Assembly: GCF_008107695.1 (NCBI RefSeq)
Contig: NZ_VIRG01000053.1
Coordinates: 124,001 to 188,000, forward strand
Length of the DNA: 64,000 nucleotides
Direction: 5' to 3'
DNA from: Stappia sp. BW2
GTDB lineage: Bacteria > Pseudomonadota > Alphaproteobacteria > Rhizobiales > Stappiaceae
Shown: in pieces, positions 8,700 to 17,146 of the stretch
How the letters are laid out: each line of letters begins with the position of its first letter
Numbering within the stretch: position 1 is the first letter of the stretch
Notes under the pieces: model-generated
Told to the model about the DNA's origin: nothing
Database searches by the model: none
The model's input: only the letters and a program-made list of their open reading frames with translations
Position numbers and translations under genes: made by a program

Positions 8700-9833
8700 T
8701 CAGCCCGCCTTTGTCACCTTCACCCGGGTGCCCGTCTGAGAAGCTTCGGCAATTGCATGGATCACCGCTTCGAAATGAAGCGCTTCGCGGAACGATGGCA
8801 CCGCGGTGCGGCCTTCGGCAATTGCCGTCAGGAATTCATGAACCTCGATCACTTTCAGATCGTTGAAGCCAAGCTGATGTCCGGCGGCCGGAACAAACTG
8901 ACCATATGGCGGATGGGCAGGGCCGGTCAGCAACGTCTTGAAGCCCTGTTCGGCAGCTTCGCCCCGGTTCTGGTAGAGCCGGAGTTCATTCATGCGCTCC
9001 TGATCGAAGGTGATCATGCCTTCCGTTCCATGCACCTCGAAAGCGATGTAGCTCTTGCGACCCCAGGCACTACGCGAGGTCGAGACGACCCCATGGACAC
9101 CGTTTTCAAAAGTCAGCAGAGCGGAGGCGATGTCTTCGTTTTCAACCGCCCGACGCTCGCTTGAGCCATCGCCCAATGGCCGTGTTTCGTGAACAGTTCT
9201 TGTCTCCGCGATCAGGCTCTCGACCGGGCCGACCAGGGCCGTTGCCAGCGAGATCAGGTGGCAACCAAGATCGCCCAGCGTGCCGAGACCGGCATCGGCC
9301 TTGGTTGCCCGCCACGTCCAGGCCAGATCCGGGTCGGCCTGATAGTCCTCGTCGACCATGCCGCGGAAGTGCACAATCCGGCCGATGGCGCCGTCCGCGA
9401 TGAGTTTGCGGGCATGGGAAATCGCCGGATTGTGCAGGTAATTGTACCCGACAATGGTTTTCGCACCTGTCCTTTCGGCAACGGCCAGCATCTGCCTGGC
9501 ATCCTCCAGGCTGAGCGCCATCGGCTTTTCCAGATGCACATGCTTGCCGGCCTCAAGCGCGGCAAACGCCATCTCCTTGTGTACCTTGTTGGGCGTGGTG
9601 ATGCAGACGATATCGACCTTGGGATCCGCAATCAGATCTTTCCAGTCGCTGGTAGCCCTGGCAAAACCGAACTGGTCGGCAAAGGCTTCAGCCTTGTCTG
9701 CCGGTACATCGCACAAAACTTCCAGGCGGGTTGCCGGCACATCGCCGAACACCGCTTTCACCGAACCATAGGCAAGTGCATGGCACTTGCCCATGAAACC
9801 GGTGCCGATTAATCCGATACCGAGACTTGTCAT
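8700..9833 (-). CDS. Gfo/Idh/MocA-family oxidoreductase of the inositol locus
   Basis: The 377-residue NAD(P)-dependent sugar/cyclitol dehydrogenase has the Rossmann motif GLIGTGFMG near residues 6-14, the HLEKPMAL motif with the conserved Lys, and the GDLGCHLISLA segment with the active-site His. The start at 9833 follows a GGGAGGATC ribosome-binding site and removes 18 implausible residues. It is downstream of iolG on the same strand, with repeat copy A between them. It probably oxidises another inositol isomer (for example scyllo-inositol, like IolX/IolW) or an inosose derivative. The exact substrate cannot be read from sequence. Confidence 0.85.
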   Translation of the reverse strand: MTSLGIGLIGTGFMGKCHALAYGSVKAVFGDVPATRLEVLCDVPADKAEAFADQFGFARATSDWKDLIADPKVDIVCITTPNKVHKEMAFAALEAGKHVHLEKPMALSLEDARQMLAVAERTGAKTIVGYNYLHNPAISHARKLIADGAIGRIVHFRGMVDEDYQADPDLAWTWRATKADAGLGTLGDLGCHLISLATALVGPVESLIAETRTVHETRPLGDGSSERRAVENEDIASALLTFENGVHGVVSTSRSAWGRKSYIAFEVHGTEGMITFDQERMNELRLYQNRGEAAEQGFKTLLTGPAHPPYGQFVPAAGHQLGFNDLKVIEVHEFLTAIAEGRTAVPSFREALHFEAVIHAIAEASQTGTRVKVTKAG

Positions 9834-9880
9834 GTAATCCGATCCTCCCGGAGGTGACGAAGCGGACCGCTCCGCCTTTA

Positions 9881-9990
9881 ACCTCATCCTGAGGAAGCGC
9901 CTTGGCGCTGTCTCGAAGGATGGGCCGCGTGCTCAAGAGTGTGCCGCCCATCCTTCGAGACGGACCAGACGGTCCTCCTCAGGATGAGGT
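9881..9990. repeat. Intergenic inverted repeat, family 1, copy A
   Basis: This 110-bp element has nested inverted arms: ACCTCATCCTGAGGA at the left end and TCCTCAGGATGAGGT at the right end, with TCTCGAAGGATGGGC and GCCCATCCTTCGAGA inside. It would fold into a long hairpin in RNA. Copies or partial copies recur at 19024, 20908, 54202, 54515, 54839 and 60158. This is a dispersed alphaproteobacterial intergenic repeat. Here it separates two co-directional inositol genes and may attenuate or stabilise the transcript. Confidence 0.85.
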
Positions 9991-10007
9991 CATAGTGGTT
10001 CTGACGC

Positions 10008-11006
10008 TCAGACTTCGTCCATGCCGACGGCACGGCGTTCGGCAATGGACTTGAGCGCGGCTTCCGCAAGGGCGAGTGCCTTCAGACCGTCTTCGCCACT
10101 GGGGGACGGCGCCGAACCTGTTTCAATGGCCTCGACGAAGGCGGTGATTTCCGCCGCATAGGCTTCCGTGTAGCGGGTCATGAAGAAATCATGCAGCGGC
10201 GGGCGCGTGTAACCGGCCTCTGTCGCCACCTCGATGGAAACCGGACGCTGGTTTTCCGCGCTGACCACCCCCTTGGAGCCATGAACCTCGATCCGCTGAT
10301 CGTAGCCATAGGTTGCCCGGCGGGAGTTGGAGATCGAACACTGCTTGCCGGACGCCGTCGTCAGCACCACCGTGGCGCTGTCGTAGTCGCCCAGTTTGCC
10401 GATTTCCGGATCAACCAGAACAGAAGCAGTGGCATAAACGGTGGTGACTTCTTCGCCCAACAGAAAGCGGGCCATGTCGAAATCGTGGATTGTCATGTCG
10501 CGGAAGATGCCGCCGGAGGACGTGATGTAGGACGGCGGTGGCGCACCCGGATCACGCGAGGTGATCTGCACCATTTCCACGTCCCCGATCTGGCCTTCGT
10601 CAATGGCGGCACGCACGGCACGGAAATGCGGGTCGAAGCGGCGGTTGAACCCGAGCATCGGGGTTGCGCCGAGATCTTCAACCGTCTTCAGGCAGGCCTT
10701 TACCCGGTCAAGCGACAGATCGATGGGCTTTTCGCAGAAGATGGCCTTGCCTTCCCGTGCAAATTTCTCGATCAGATCCGCATGGGTGTCTGTCGGCGTG
10801 CAGATGATCACCGCATCGACATCCCCGGCAGCTGCGATCTCGTCGATGGTGCTGACGCGCGCACCACAGGCGGCCGCAAGCGTTTCGGCAGCTTCCAGGA
10901 AAGCGTCCGCAACCGCGACAAGCGTCGCACCGGCCGCCGCGCCAATGGCCTTTGCATGCACTTTACCGATACGTCCGGCCCCAAGCAGGGCGACATTGAC
11001 GGCCAT
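10008..11006 (-). CDS. iolG: Myo-inositol 2-dehydrogenase
   Basis: The 332-residue protein is an inositol 2-dehydrogenase (IolG/IdhA), converting myo-inositol plus NAD+ to scyllo-inosose. Seen are GAGRIGKVHA (about 8-17, dinucleotide binding), FCEKPIDL (conserved Lys), and DMTIHDFDMARFLLGEEV with the catalytic Asp and His. It starts at ATG 11006 after GGGAGGAAGTATC; the longer frame upstream lacks a ribosome-binding site. It is divergent from iolR, and a GGAA-N6-TTCC-like site lies in the shared promoter region, so IolR control is likely. Only the inositol context separates it firmly from other Gfo/Idh enzymes. Confidence 0.93.
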   Translation of the reverse strand: MAVNVALLGAGRIGKVHAKAIGAAAGATLVAVADAFLEAAETLAAACGARVSTIDEIAAAGDVDAVIICTPTDTHADLIEKFAREGKAIFCEKPIDLSLDRVKACLKTVEDLGATPMLGFNRRFDPHFRAVRAAIDEGQIGDVEMVQITSRDPGAPPPSYITSSGGIFRDMTIHDFDMARFLLGEEVTTVYATASVLVDPEIGKLGDYDSATVVLTTASGKQCSISNSRRATYGYDQRIEVHGSKGVVSAENQRPVSIEVATEAGYTRPPLHDFFMTRYTEAYAAEITAFVEAIETGSAPSPSGEDGLKALALAEAALKSIAERRAVGMDEV

Positions 11007-11061
11007 GATACTTCCTCCCGGATAACATGTGGCAGGGCGGGCTGAACCAGCGCTTGCCAAT

Positions 11062-11079
11062 TTAGAATAAAAATTCCAA
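11062..11079. promoter_or_regulatory. Putative IolR operator 1
   Basis: TTAGAATAAAAATTCCAA forms TTAGAAT-N4-ATTCCAA, one mismatch from a perfect inverted repeat. It matches AGAA-N6-TTCC, close to the GGAA-N6-TTCC motif reported for Sinorhizobium meliloti IolR. It lies between the divergent iolG and iolR starts. A near-identical site is at 12026, before the transporter genes. Confidence 0.65.
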
Positions 11080-11123
11080 AATCATTTTCGACGGAATGTG
11101 TCAAGCAGGAAAAGAAGAAGACA

Positions 11124-11990
11124 ATGAATGACGCCTCGCCCCATCCAGACCAGGACGCCAACCTCGCTTCCGCCGAAATGCTTGCTCCGCCTCAGTCCAT
11201 CGACGCGTTTTTCACCCGTCTCGGCAGCACAGCGGACAGATTGCCCAAACGCCTGAAACAATTCGCGAACTATATTGCAGCCAATCCGGACAAGGTGGCG
11301 GTTTCCACCGTTGCCGAACTTGCAGACGGCGCTGATGTGCAACCGTCGGCAGTCATGCGTTTCTGCCAGGAAATGGGCTTTTCCGGTTTTTCGCAAATGC
11401 AGAAACTGTTTCGCTCCGATTATTCCCAGAAGTGGCCGGACTATGCCACCCGTCTCGCCAAATTGCGGGAACACGGCACTGAGTCTCCCTCCGCCCTCCT
11501 GGCCGAATTCGTCGAGGTTGGCCGCGCGTCTTTGGAAAACCTGCTGACAACCGTCGACCCCATCGCCCTTCAACAGGCGGTCGATGTGCTGGCCCGCGCC
11601 GAGACAATCCACATGATCGGCTTCCGCAGGGCCTTTCCGGTAACCTCGTATCTCGCATATGCCTTTGAAAAGATGGACGTTCCTGCCGTTCTTCATTCCG
11701 GCATCGCCAACATCAACATGGAACACCTGATCCGCCCGAACGACGCCGTGATTGCGGTAACCTTCGCGCCCTACACCGAAATGACCATCGATATGGCCAC
11801 CAAGGCCCGTGCCAGTGGCGCCGATATTGTCGCGATCACGGATGTGGTCACCAGCCCGCTCGCACGCCTCAAGGCGATCCAGCTTCTGGTGTCGGAACTG
11901 GACGTCGGCGCGTTCAGGGCTTTGTCCGCAAGTCTTTCTCTCGCCATTGCGCTGGCGGTTTCCGTGGGCGCGCAGAGGAACCGGATATGA
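11124..11990 (+). CDS. iolR: RpiR-family transcriptional regulator of inositol catabolism
   Basis: The 288-residue regulator has the RpiR architecture. The N-terminal helix-turn-helix is at about 25-90 (RLKQFANYIAANPDKVAVSTVAELA...VMRFCQEMGFSGF). The C-terminal SIS sugar-phosphate-binding domain is at about 125-270. It sits between iolG (divergent) and the transporter-iolCDEB operon (same strand). By analogy with S. meliloti IolR it should repress both until an inositol-derived phosphate binds the SIS domain. AGGAAAAGAAGAAG before the ATG is the likely ribosome-binding site. Two GGAA-N6-TTCC-like operators flank the gene, so autoregulation is likely. Confidence 0.9.
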   Translation: MNDASPHPDQDANLASAEMLAPPQSIDAFFTRLGSTADRLPKRLKQFANYIAANPDKVAVSTVAELADGADVQPSAVMRFCQEMGFSGFSQMQKLFRSDYSQKWPDYATRLAKLREHGTESPSALLAEFVEVGRASLENLLTTVDPIALQQAVDVLARAETIHMIGFRRAFPVTSYLAYAFEKMDVPAVLHSGIANINMEHLIRPNDAVIAVTFAPYTEMTIDMATKARASGADIVAITDVVTSPLARLKAIQLLVSELDVGAFRALSASLSLAIALAVSVGAQRNRI

Positions 11991-12025
11991 GATTTATGGA
12001 AAAAATCTGTTGCGCTCAGATAAAA

Positions 12026-12043
12026 ATGGAATTTATATTCCAA
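12026..12043. promoter_or_regulatory. Putative IolR operator 2
   Basis: ATGGAATTTATATTCCAA contains GGAA-N6-TTCC exactly and shares the ATTCCAA right arm and N4 spacer with the site at 11062. It lies 93 bp before the start of the inositol-binding protein gene. It probably controls the promoter of the long transporter-iolCDEB operon. Confidence 0.7.
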
Positions 12044-12135
12044 ACGCGGCAACGGTCAGCCGGAGCCGCCACAGACTTCTGATGACGCGGGTGGGATTGT
12101 TAAAGGCCCGCGGTCCACGTTCTGGGAGGAACACC

Positions 12136-13077
12136 ATGAAGAAGACACTTATCGCGATGGCGGCTGCCGCTGTTGCCTTCACCGGACTTACCGCTCCGGC
12201 CTCCGCTGACGGAGAACGTTTCGTTCTGGTCAGCCATGCACCGGACAGCGACAGCTGGTGGAACACAATCAAGAACGCCATTGCCGTTGCCGGCGACCAG
12301 ATGGACGTCGAAGTGGAATACCGCAACCCTCCGACGGGCGACCTTGCCGACATGGCCCGCATCATCGAGCAGGCGGCTGCGTCCAACCCGAACGGCATCA
12401 TCGCGACAATCGCCGACTACGACGTTCTGAGCGGCCCGCTGTCCAATGCGGTTGCCAAGGGCATTCCGGTCATCACCATCAACTCCGGCACCGAAGAGCA
12501 GTCCAAGAAAATCGGCGCTCTGATGCATGTCGGTCAGCCGGAATATGACGCAGGCAAGGGTGCCGGCGAAAAGGCCAAGGCGGCCGGCGTCACCGACTTC
12601 CTTTGTGTGAACCACTACATCACCAACCCGGCATCGGTTGAACGTTGCCAGGGCTATGCCGACGCACTGGGCGTGGAACTCGGCAGCCACATGATCGACA
12701 GCGGCCAGGACCCGGCTGAAATCAAGTCCAAGGTCATGGCCTATCTGCAGGGCCATCCGGACACCAACGGCATCCTGACCCTCGGGCCGACCTCGGCACA
12801 TCCGACGCTGGCAGCGCTGGAAGAAATGGGCAAATCCAGCACCATCCACTTCGGCACCTTCGACCTGTCGGGCGAAATCGCTGAAGCCATCAAGGGCGAC
12901 GTGATTGCCTTTGCCATCGACCAGCAGCCTTACCTGCAGGGCTACCTGCCGGTCGTCATCCTGACGAACCTGGCGCGCTACGGCGTGGTTCCGGGCAACT
13001 CCATCAACTCCGGCCCGGGCTTCGTGACCAAAAACAACATTGCCCTGGTGGAAAAATACGCCGGCGAATACCGGTAA
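12136..13077 (+). CDS. Inositol ABC transporter substrate-binding protein
   Basis: The 313-residue periplasmic protein starts with a Sec signal peptide (MKKTLIAMAAAAVAFTGLTAPASA, cleaved before DGERF). A type I sugar-binding fold (Peripla_BP_4) follows: FVLVSHAPDSDSWW, the NPNGIIATIADYD segment, IPVITINSGT and the C-terminal DQQPYLQGY hinge typical of ribose/xylose/inositol binders. The frame is open further upstream, but GGGAGGAACACC directly before ATG 12136 and the signal peptide decide the start. It is the first gene after IolR operator 2. Permease and ATPase genes follow, so the ligand is most likely myo-inositol. Confidence 0.9.
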   Translation: MKKTLIAMAAAAVAFTGLTAPASADGERFVLVSHAPDSDSWWNTIKNAIAVAGDQMDVEVEYRNPPTGDLADMARIIEQAAASNPNGIIATIADYDVLSGPLSNAVAKGIPVITINSGTEEQSKKIGALMHVGQPEYDAGKGAGEKAKAAGVTDFLCVNHYITNPASVERCQGYADALGVELGSHMIDSGQDPAEIKSKVMAYLQGHPDTNGILTLGPTSAHPTLAALEEMGKSSTIHFGTFDLSGEIAEAIKGDVIAFAIDQQPYLQGYLPVVILTNLARYGVVPGNSINSGPGFVTKNNIALVEKYAGEYR

Positions 13078-13110
13078 GCGAACCTGAAGGGCCGCCAGGT
13101 GCGACCCTGC

Positions 13111-13133
13111 GGAGAGGCGGTGTCCGCCTCTCC
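13111..13133. other. Intercistronic mRNA hairpin after the binding-protein gene
   Basis: GGAGAGGCGG and CCGCCTCTCC form a perfect 10-bp stem with a 3-nt loop, 33 bp after the binding-protein stop. It is not followed by a real T tract. Such hairpins after binding-protein genes commonly protect the upstream mRNA or partly terminate, giving more binding protein than permease. Confidence 0.6.
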
Positions 13134-13250
13134 CTTTCAACAGACACACCCGCGCGCCCAGACGGGCAAGCACCGAATTCCAGAACACTGTTCTGCGGCC
13201 GGGCCGCATACTGGACGCGGCCGGCCACCCCGGCACGCAGGAGGAGACCT

Positions 13251-14378
13251 ATGGCTGAGACACAATCGGCAGCCGCCCCTCAGAAAGACGAGCGCATCCG
13301 CGAAATGTCGCCCATGCGCAAAGCCCTGATCCGCCCGGAACTGGGCGCGATCTGCGGCACCATCCTTGTTTTCATGTTCTTCCTGGGCATCGCCAGCGAC
13401 AGCGGCATGTTCTCGCCGGAAGGCATCATCAACTGGGGCACAGTCTCTGCCCAGTTCGCCATCATCGCCGTCGGCGCCTGCCTCCTGATGATCGCAGGCG
13501 AGTTCGATCTCTCCGTCGGCTCCATGATCGGCTTTTCCGGCATCATCATCGCACTCATCTCCGTACAATGGGGATATCCGGTCTGGGTAGGCATCTTGGT
13601 CGCTTTCGCGATGGCACTGGCCATCGGCGCGCTCAACGGCTACCTGGTCGTCAAGACCGGCCTGCCCTCCTTTATCGTCACCCTCGCCTTTCTCTACATT
13701 CTGCGCGGCCTGACGATCTTCATTTCCATCGCCACCACCCGCAAGACCATCATCGGCGGTGTGCGTGAGGTCGCAGAGGGCGATCCGATTGCCTGGCTCT
13801 TCGGCGGCAAGGTTTTTTCCGGCCTGTTTGTCTGGCTTGCCGATCTCGGCATCGTCGGCAAGTTCGTTGCCGGTCCGAAAGCCGGCCAGCCGGTGGTCGA
13901 AGGCATCCCGATGCTGATGATCTGGGCGGTGATCCTGATCGTGTTCGGCCACCTTCTTCTCACCCGCACCCGCTTCGGCAACTGGATCTTCGCCGCTGGC
14001 GGCGACGCCCAGGCAGCCCGCTACGTCGGTGTTCCGGTGAACCGGGTCAAGATCCTGATGTTCATGTTCACCGCCTTCTGCGCGACCATTTTCGCCACCT
14101 GCCAGGTGATGGAATTCGGCTCTGCCGCAGCTGACCGTGGCCTGCTGAAGGAATTCGAAGCCATCATTTCCGTGGTGATCGGCGGCGCGCTTCTCACCGG
14201 TGGCTACGGCTCGGTGGTCGGCGCGGCCCTTGGCGCCCTGATCTTCGGCGTCGTCCAGCAGGGCCTTTTCTTCGCCGGGGTCGAAAGCTCGCTGTTCCGG
14301 GTTTTCCTCGGCGTGATCCTGCTGCTGGCCGTGATCCTCAACACCTATATCCGCCGCATGATCACGGGGGAAAGATAA
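13251..14378 (+). CDS. Inositol ABC transporter permease
   Basis: This 375-residue integral membrane protein of the ribose/xylose/inositol (BPD_transp_2, RbsC-like) family has about ten hydrophobic segments. Visible landmarks are [19 protein letters not shown] and the cytoplasmic coupling region [27 protein letters not shown] soluble loop at about 180-215 separates two membrane blocks. AGGAGGAGACCT precedes the ATG. The ATPase gene begins 1 bp after its stop codon, so the two subunits are co-translated. Its position between binding protein and ATPase in the iol operon supports inositol import. Confidence 0.9.
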   Translation: MAETQSAAAPQKDERIREMSPMRKALIRPELGAICGTILVFMFFLGIASDSGMFSPEGIINWGTVSAQFAIIAVGACLLMIAGEFDLSVGSMIGFSGIIIALISVQWGYPVWVGILVAFAMALAIGALNGYLVVKTGLPSFIVTLAFLYILRGLTIFISIATTRKTIIGGVREVAEGDPIAWLFGGKVFSGLFVWLADLGIVGKFVAGPKAGQPVVEGIPMLMIWAVILIVFGHLLLTRTRFGNWIFAAGGDAQAARYVGVPVNRVKILMFMFTAFCATIFATCQVMEFGSAAADRGLLKEFEAIISVVIGGALLTGGYGSVVGAALGALIFGVVQQGLFFAGVESSLFRVFLGVILLLAVILNTYIRRMITGER

Positions 14379-14379
14379 G

Positions 14380-15159
14380 ATGTCCGACAACCTGATCGAA
14401 CTCGTCGATATCGAGAAACACTTCGGCCCGGTGATCGCCCTGAACGGTGTCTCCGTTTCCGTGAAGGCCGGCGAATGCCACTGCCTTCTGGGCGACAACG
14501 GCGCGGGCAAGTCCACCTTCATCAAGACCATGTCCGGCGTCCACAAGCCGACCAAGGGCAAGATCCTGATGGACGGCAAGGAAGTCAACTTCAACAGCCC
14601 GCGTGACGCCATGGAAGCCGGCATCGCGACCGTCTACCAGGACCTGGCGATGATCCCGCTGATGTCCGTCACCCGCAATTTCTGGATGGGCCGCGAACCG
14701 CAGAAGCGCTTCGGCCCGTTCAAGTTCTTCGACTTTGCCCAGGCCAATGAGGTCACCATGACCGAAATGGCCAAGATGGGGATTCACCTGCGCTCGCCGG
14801 ACCAGGCGGTCGGCACCCTGTCCGGCGGCGAACGCCAGACGGTGGCAATTTCCCGTGCCGTCTTCTTCGGCGCCAAGGTGCTGATCCTGGACGAGCCGAC
14901 ATCGGCCCTTGGCGTGCGCCAGACCTCCAACGTTCTGGCGACAATCGACAAGGTCCGTCAAAAGGGTATCGGCGTAGTCTTCATCACCCACAACGTGCGC
15001 CATGCCATGGCCGTGGGCGACAGGTTCACGGTGCTCAACCGTGGCAAGACGCTTGGCACCGCGTTGCGCGGGGACATCAAGGCGGAAGAACTTCAGGACC
15101 TGATGGCCGGTGGCCAGGAACTGGCAGAACTGGAAGGTTCGCTCGGCGGCACCATCTGA
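14380..15159 (+). CDS. Inositol ABC transporter ATP-binding protein
   Basis: The 259-residue protein is one ABC nucleotide-binding domain: Walker [11 protein letters not shown] loop in VYQDLAMIP, signature [11 protein letters not shown], Walker [13 protein letters not shown], and the switch His in FITHNVRHA. Many sugar transporters of this family use a fused double ATPase of about 500 residues. This single-domain form resembles FrcA-type subunits and must work as a homodimer. It starts 1 bp after the permease stop and ends 28 bp before the preferred iolC start. Confidence 0.9.
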   Translation: MSDNLIELVDIEKHFGPVIALNGVSVSVKAGECHCLLGDNGAGKSTFIKTMSGVHKPTKGKILMDGKEVNFNSPRDAMEAGIATVYQDLAMIPLMSVTRNFWMGREPQKRFGPFKFFDFAQANEVTMTEMAKMGIHLRSPDQAVGTLSGGERQTVAISRAVFFGAKVLILDEPTSALGVRQTSNVLATIDKVRQKGIGVVFITHNVRHAMAVGDRFTVLNRGKTLGTALRGDIKAEELQDLMAGGQELAELEGSLGGTI

Positions 15160-15187
15160 CGGGCTGAATGAGAAACGGAATGTGCAC

Positions 15188-17146
15188 GTGAAGAAACTCG
15201 ATGTCATCACGATAGGCCGCTCGTCGGTCGACCTTTACGGAGCCCAGGCGGGCGGGCGTCTGGAGGATATGGCGTCCTTCAACAAATATATCGGCGGCTC
15301 GCCCACCAACATGGCCTGCGGCACCGCGCGGCTCGGCCTGCAGTCGGCGCTGATCACCCGCGTCGGTGACGAGCACATGGGCCGTTTCATCCGCGAGGAA
15401 CTGGAACGGCACGACGTCGACACACAGGGAGTGATTACCGACAAGGAGCGGCTGACCGCCCTCGTCCTGCTCGGCATCCGTGATCAGGAGCAGTTCCCGC
15501 TGATCTTCTACCGCGAGAACTGTGCCGACATGGCGCTGGTTGAAGACGACATCGATCCCGCCTTCATTGCGTCGGCCAAGGCCGTTGTCGCCACCGGCAC
15601 GCACCTCAGCCACCCGCAGACGGAAGCCGCCGTTCTGAAAGCCCTGAGGCTTGCGCGTGAAAGCGGCAGCCGCACCGCGCTCGACATCGACTACCGCCCC
15701 AATCTGTGGGGGCTGTCCGGACACGGCGACGGCGAGAACCGCTTCATCGCGTCCGACAAGGTCACGGAAAAACTGCAATCGACCTTGCATCTGTTCGACC
15801 TGATCGTCGGCACGGAAGAAGAATTCCACATCGCCGGAGGCACCACAGATACGCTCGAGGCACTTCGCAACGTGCGCAAGGTCTCCGGTGCGACGTTGGT
15901 CTGCAAGCGCGGGCCGATGGGCGCGACCGCCTTTGAAGGCGCCGTTCCCGACAGCCTCGACGACGGCATATCCGGCCCGGGTTTCCCGATTGAGGTGTTC
16001 AATGTTCTTGGCGCCGGCGACGGCTTCATGTCCGGCCTGCTGAAAGGCTGGATCACCGGCGAAGACTGGGTCACGGCCCTGACCTATGCCAATGCCTGCG
16101 GTGCCTTCGCGGTGTCCCGGCACGGCTGCACGCCCGCCTACCCAAGCTGGGAGGAACTGCAGTTCTTCCTGAAACGGGGTGTGAAGGACAAGGCCTTGCG
16201 CAAGGACCCGGACCTGGAGCAGATCCACTGGTCCACCAACCGGCACCGGCTGCACGGCGGCGACTGGTCGACCATGCGTGTCTTTGCCTTCGACCACCGC
16301 ATCCAGCTGGAACAGATGGCCGATGCGGCCAATGCCGATCACGAGCGGATCGGATCGTTCAAGAAACTCTGCCTCGACGCGGCCCTTGCGGTTGCGGACG
16401 GTCAGCCTGGCTATGGCATCCTGTGCGACAGCCGGCATGGCCGCGAGGCGCTTTATCGGGCCGCCGGAACCGGACTTTGGATCGGTCATCCGGTGGAGTG
16501 GCCTGCCTCCCGGCCACTGACCCTGGAACCGGAAATCGGTCCGGATTTCGGCGGCCTGGCCGAATGGCCGGCAGAGCATGTGGTCAAGGTGCTCTGCTTC
16601 TATCATCCCTATGACACGGACGCGATGAAAGCCGAGCAGGAAGGCATCCTGAAACGGCTTTTTGCGGCCTGCCGCCGCAACCGGCTGGAAATGCTGCTGG
16701 AAGTCATCCCGTCCAAGGTCGGCCCTGTGGATGCGGACACGACAGCCGCTATCATCCGCCGCTTCTATGAGATCGGCATTTATCCGGACTGGTGGAAACT
16801 GGAACCGATGACCTCAGCAGAAGCCTGGGCGAAAGCCTGTGCGGCGATTACCGAAAACGATCCTCACACCCGCGGCATCGTGGTGCTTGGTCTCGATGCG
16901 CCGGAAGATGAGCTGGCCGCCAGCTTTGCCGAGGCGGCCCGCTTCCCGTTGGTCAAGGGTTTTGCCGTCGGCCGTACGATTTTCGCGGATGCCGCCCGGA
17001 AATGGCTGGCGGGTGAATTGACAGACGAAGCTGCCATCGCCGACATGGTGAGCCGCTTCAACCGCCTGTGCCACATCTGGGATACCGCCCGCGCAGAAGC
17101 CGGAAACAAGGCGAACGAAAACGAACCCCAAGGAATTTCCGCATGA
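15188..17146 (+). CDS. iolC: 5-dehydro-2-deoxygluconokinase fused to DUF2090
   Basis: This protein of about 652 residues has two halves. Residues 1-325 are a PfkB-family kinase (VITIGRSSVDLYGAQ at the N terminus, GAGDGFMSG with the catalytic Asp), which phosphorylates 5-dehydro-2-deoxygluconate. Residues from about 340 are DUF2090, a TIM-barrel aldolase-like domain (FAFDHRIQLEQMA, VVLGLDAPEDEL). Fusions like this are common in alphaproteobacterial iol operons. I infer the second half may act as the DKGP aldolase (IolJ role), since no iolJ is present here. The start is GTG 15188 or GTG 15182; the first gives VKKLDVITIG and has CGGAA upstream. The stop overlaps iolD (ATGA). Confidence 0.92.
   Translation: MKKLDVITIGRSSVDLYGAQAGGRLEDMASFNKYIGGSPTNMACGTARLGLQSALITRVGDEHMGRFIREELERHDVDTQGVITDKERLTALVLLGIRDQEQFPLIFYRENCADMALVEDDIDPAFIASAKAVVATGTHLSHPQTEAAVLKALRLARESGSRTALDIDYRPNLWGLSGHGDGENRFIASDKVTEKLQSTLHLFDLIVGTEEEFHIAGGTTDTLEALRNVRKVSGATLVCKRGPMGATAFEGAVPDSLDDGISGPGFPIEVFNVLGAGDGFMSGLLKGWITGEDWVTALTYANACGAFAVSRHGCTPAYPSWEELQFFLKRGVKDKALRKDPDLEQIHWSTNRHRLHGGDWSTMRVFAFDHRIQLEQMADAANADHERIGSFKKLCLDAALAVADGQPGYGILCDSRHGREALYRAAGTGLWIGHPVEWPASRPLTLEPEIGPDFGGLAEWPAEHVVKVLCFYHPYDTDAMKAEQEGILKRLFAACRRNRLEMLLEVIPSKVGPVDADTTAAIIRRFYEIGIYPDWWKLEPMTSAEAWAKACAAITENDPHTRGIVVLGLDAPEDELAASFAEAARFPLVKGFAVGRTIFADAARKWLAGELTDEAAIADMVSRFNRLCHIWDTARAEAGNKANENEPQGISA

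Noticed and set aside
11809..12135. Long N-terminal extension of the inositol-binding protein frame
   Set aside because: It overlaps the end of iolR in another frame and carries the IolR operator; ATG 12136 has a ribosome-binding site and a signal peptide.
13137..14624. 495-codon minus-strand frame opposite the permease, rich in Asp, His and Glu
   Set aside because: Its composition (long runs of D, H, E, A) is typical of antisense of a hydrophobic membrane protein; no domain is recognisable.
15077..16606. 509-codon minus-strand frame opposite iolC
   Set aside because: It is an antisense shadow; the plus-strand PfkB-DUF2090 protein explains the sequence fully.
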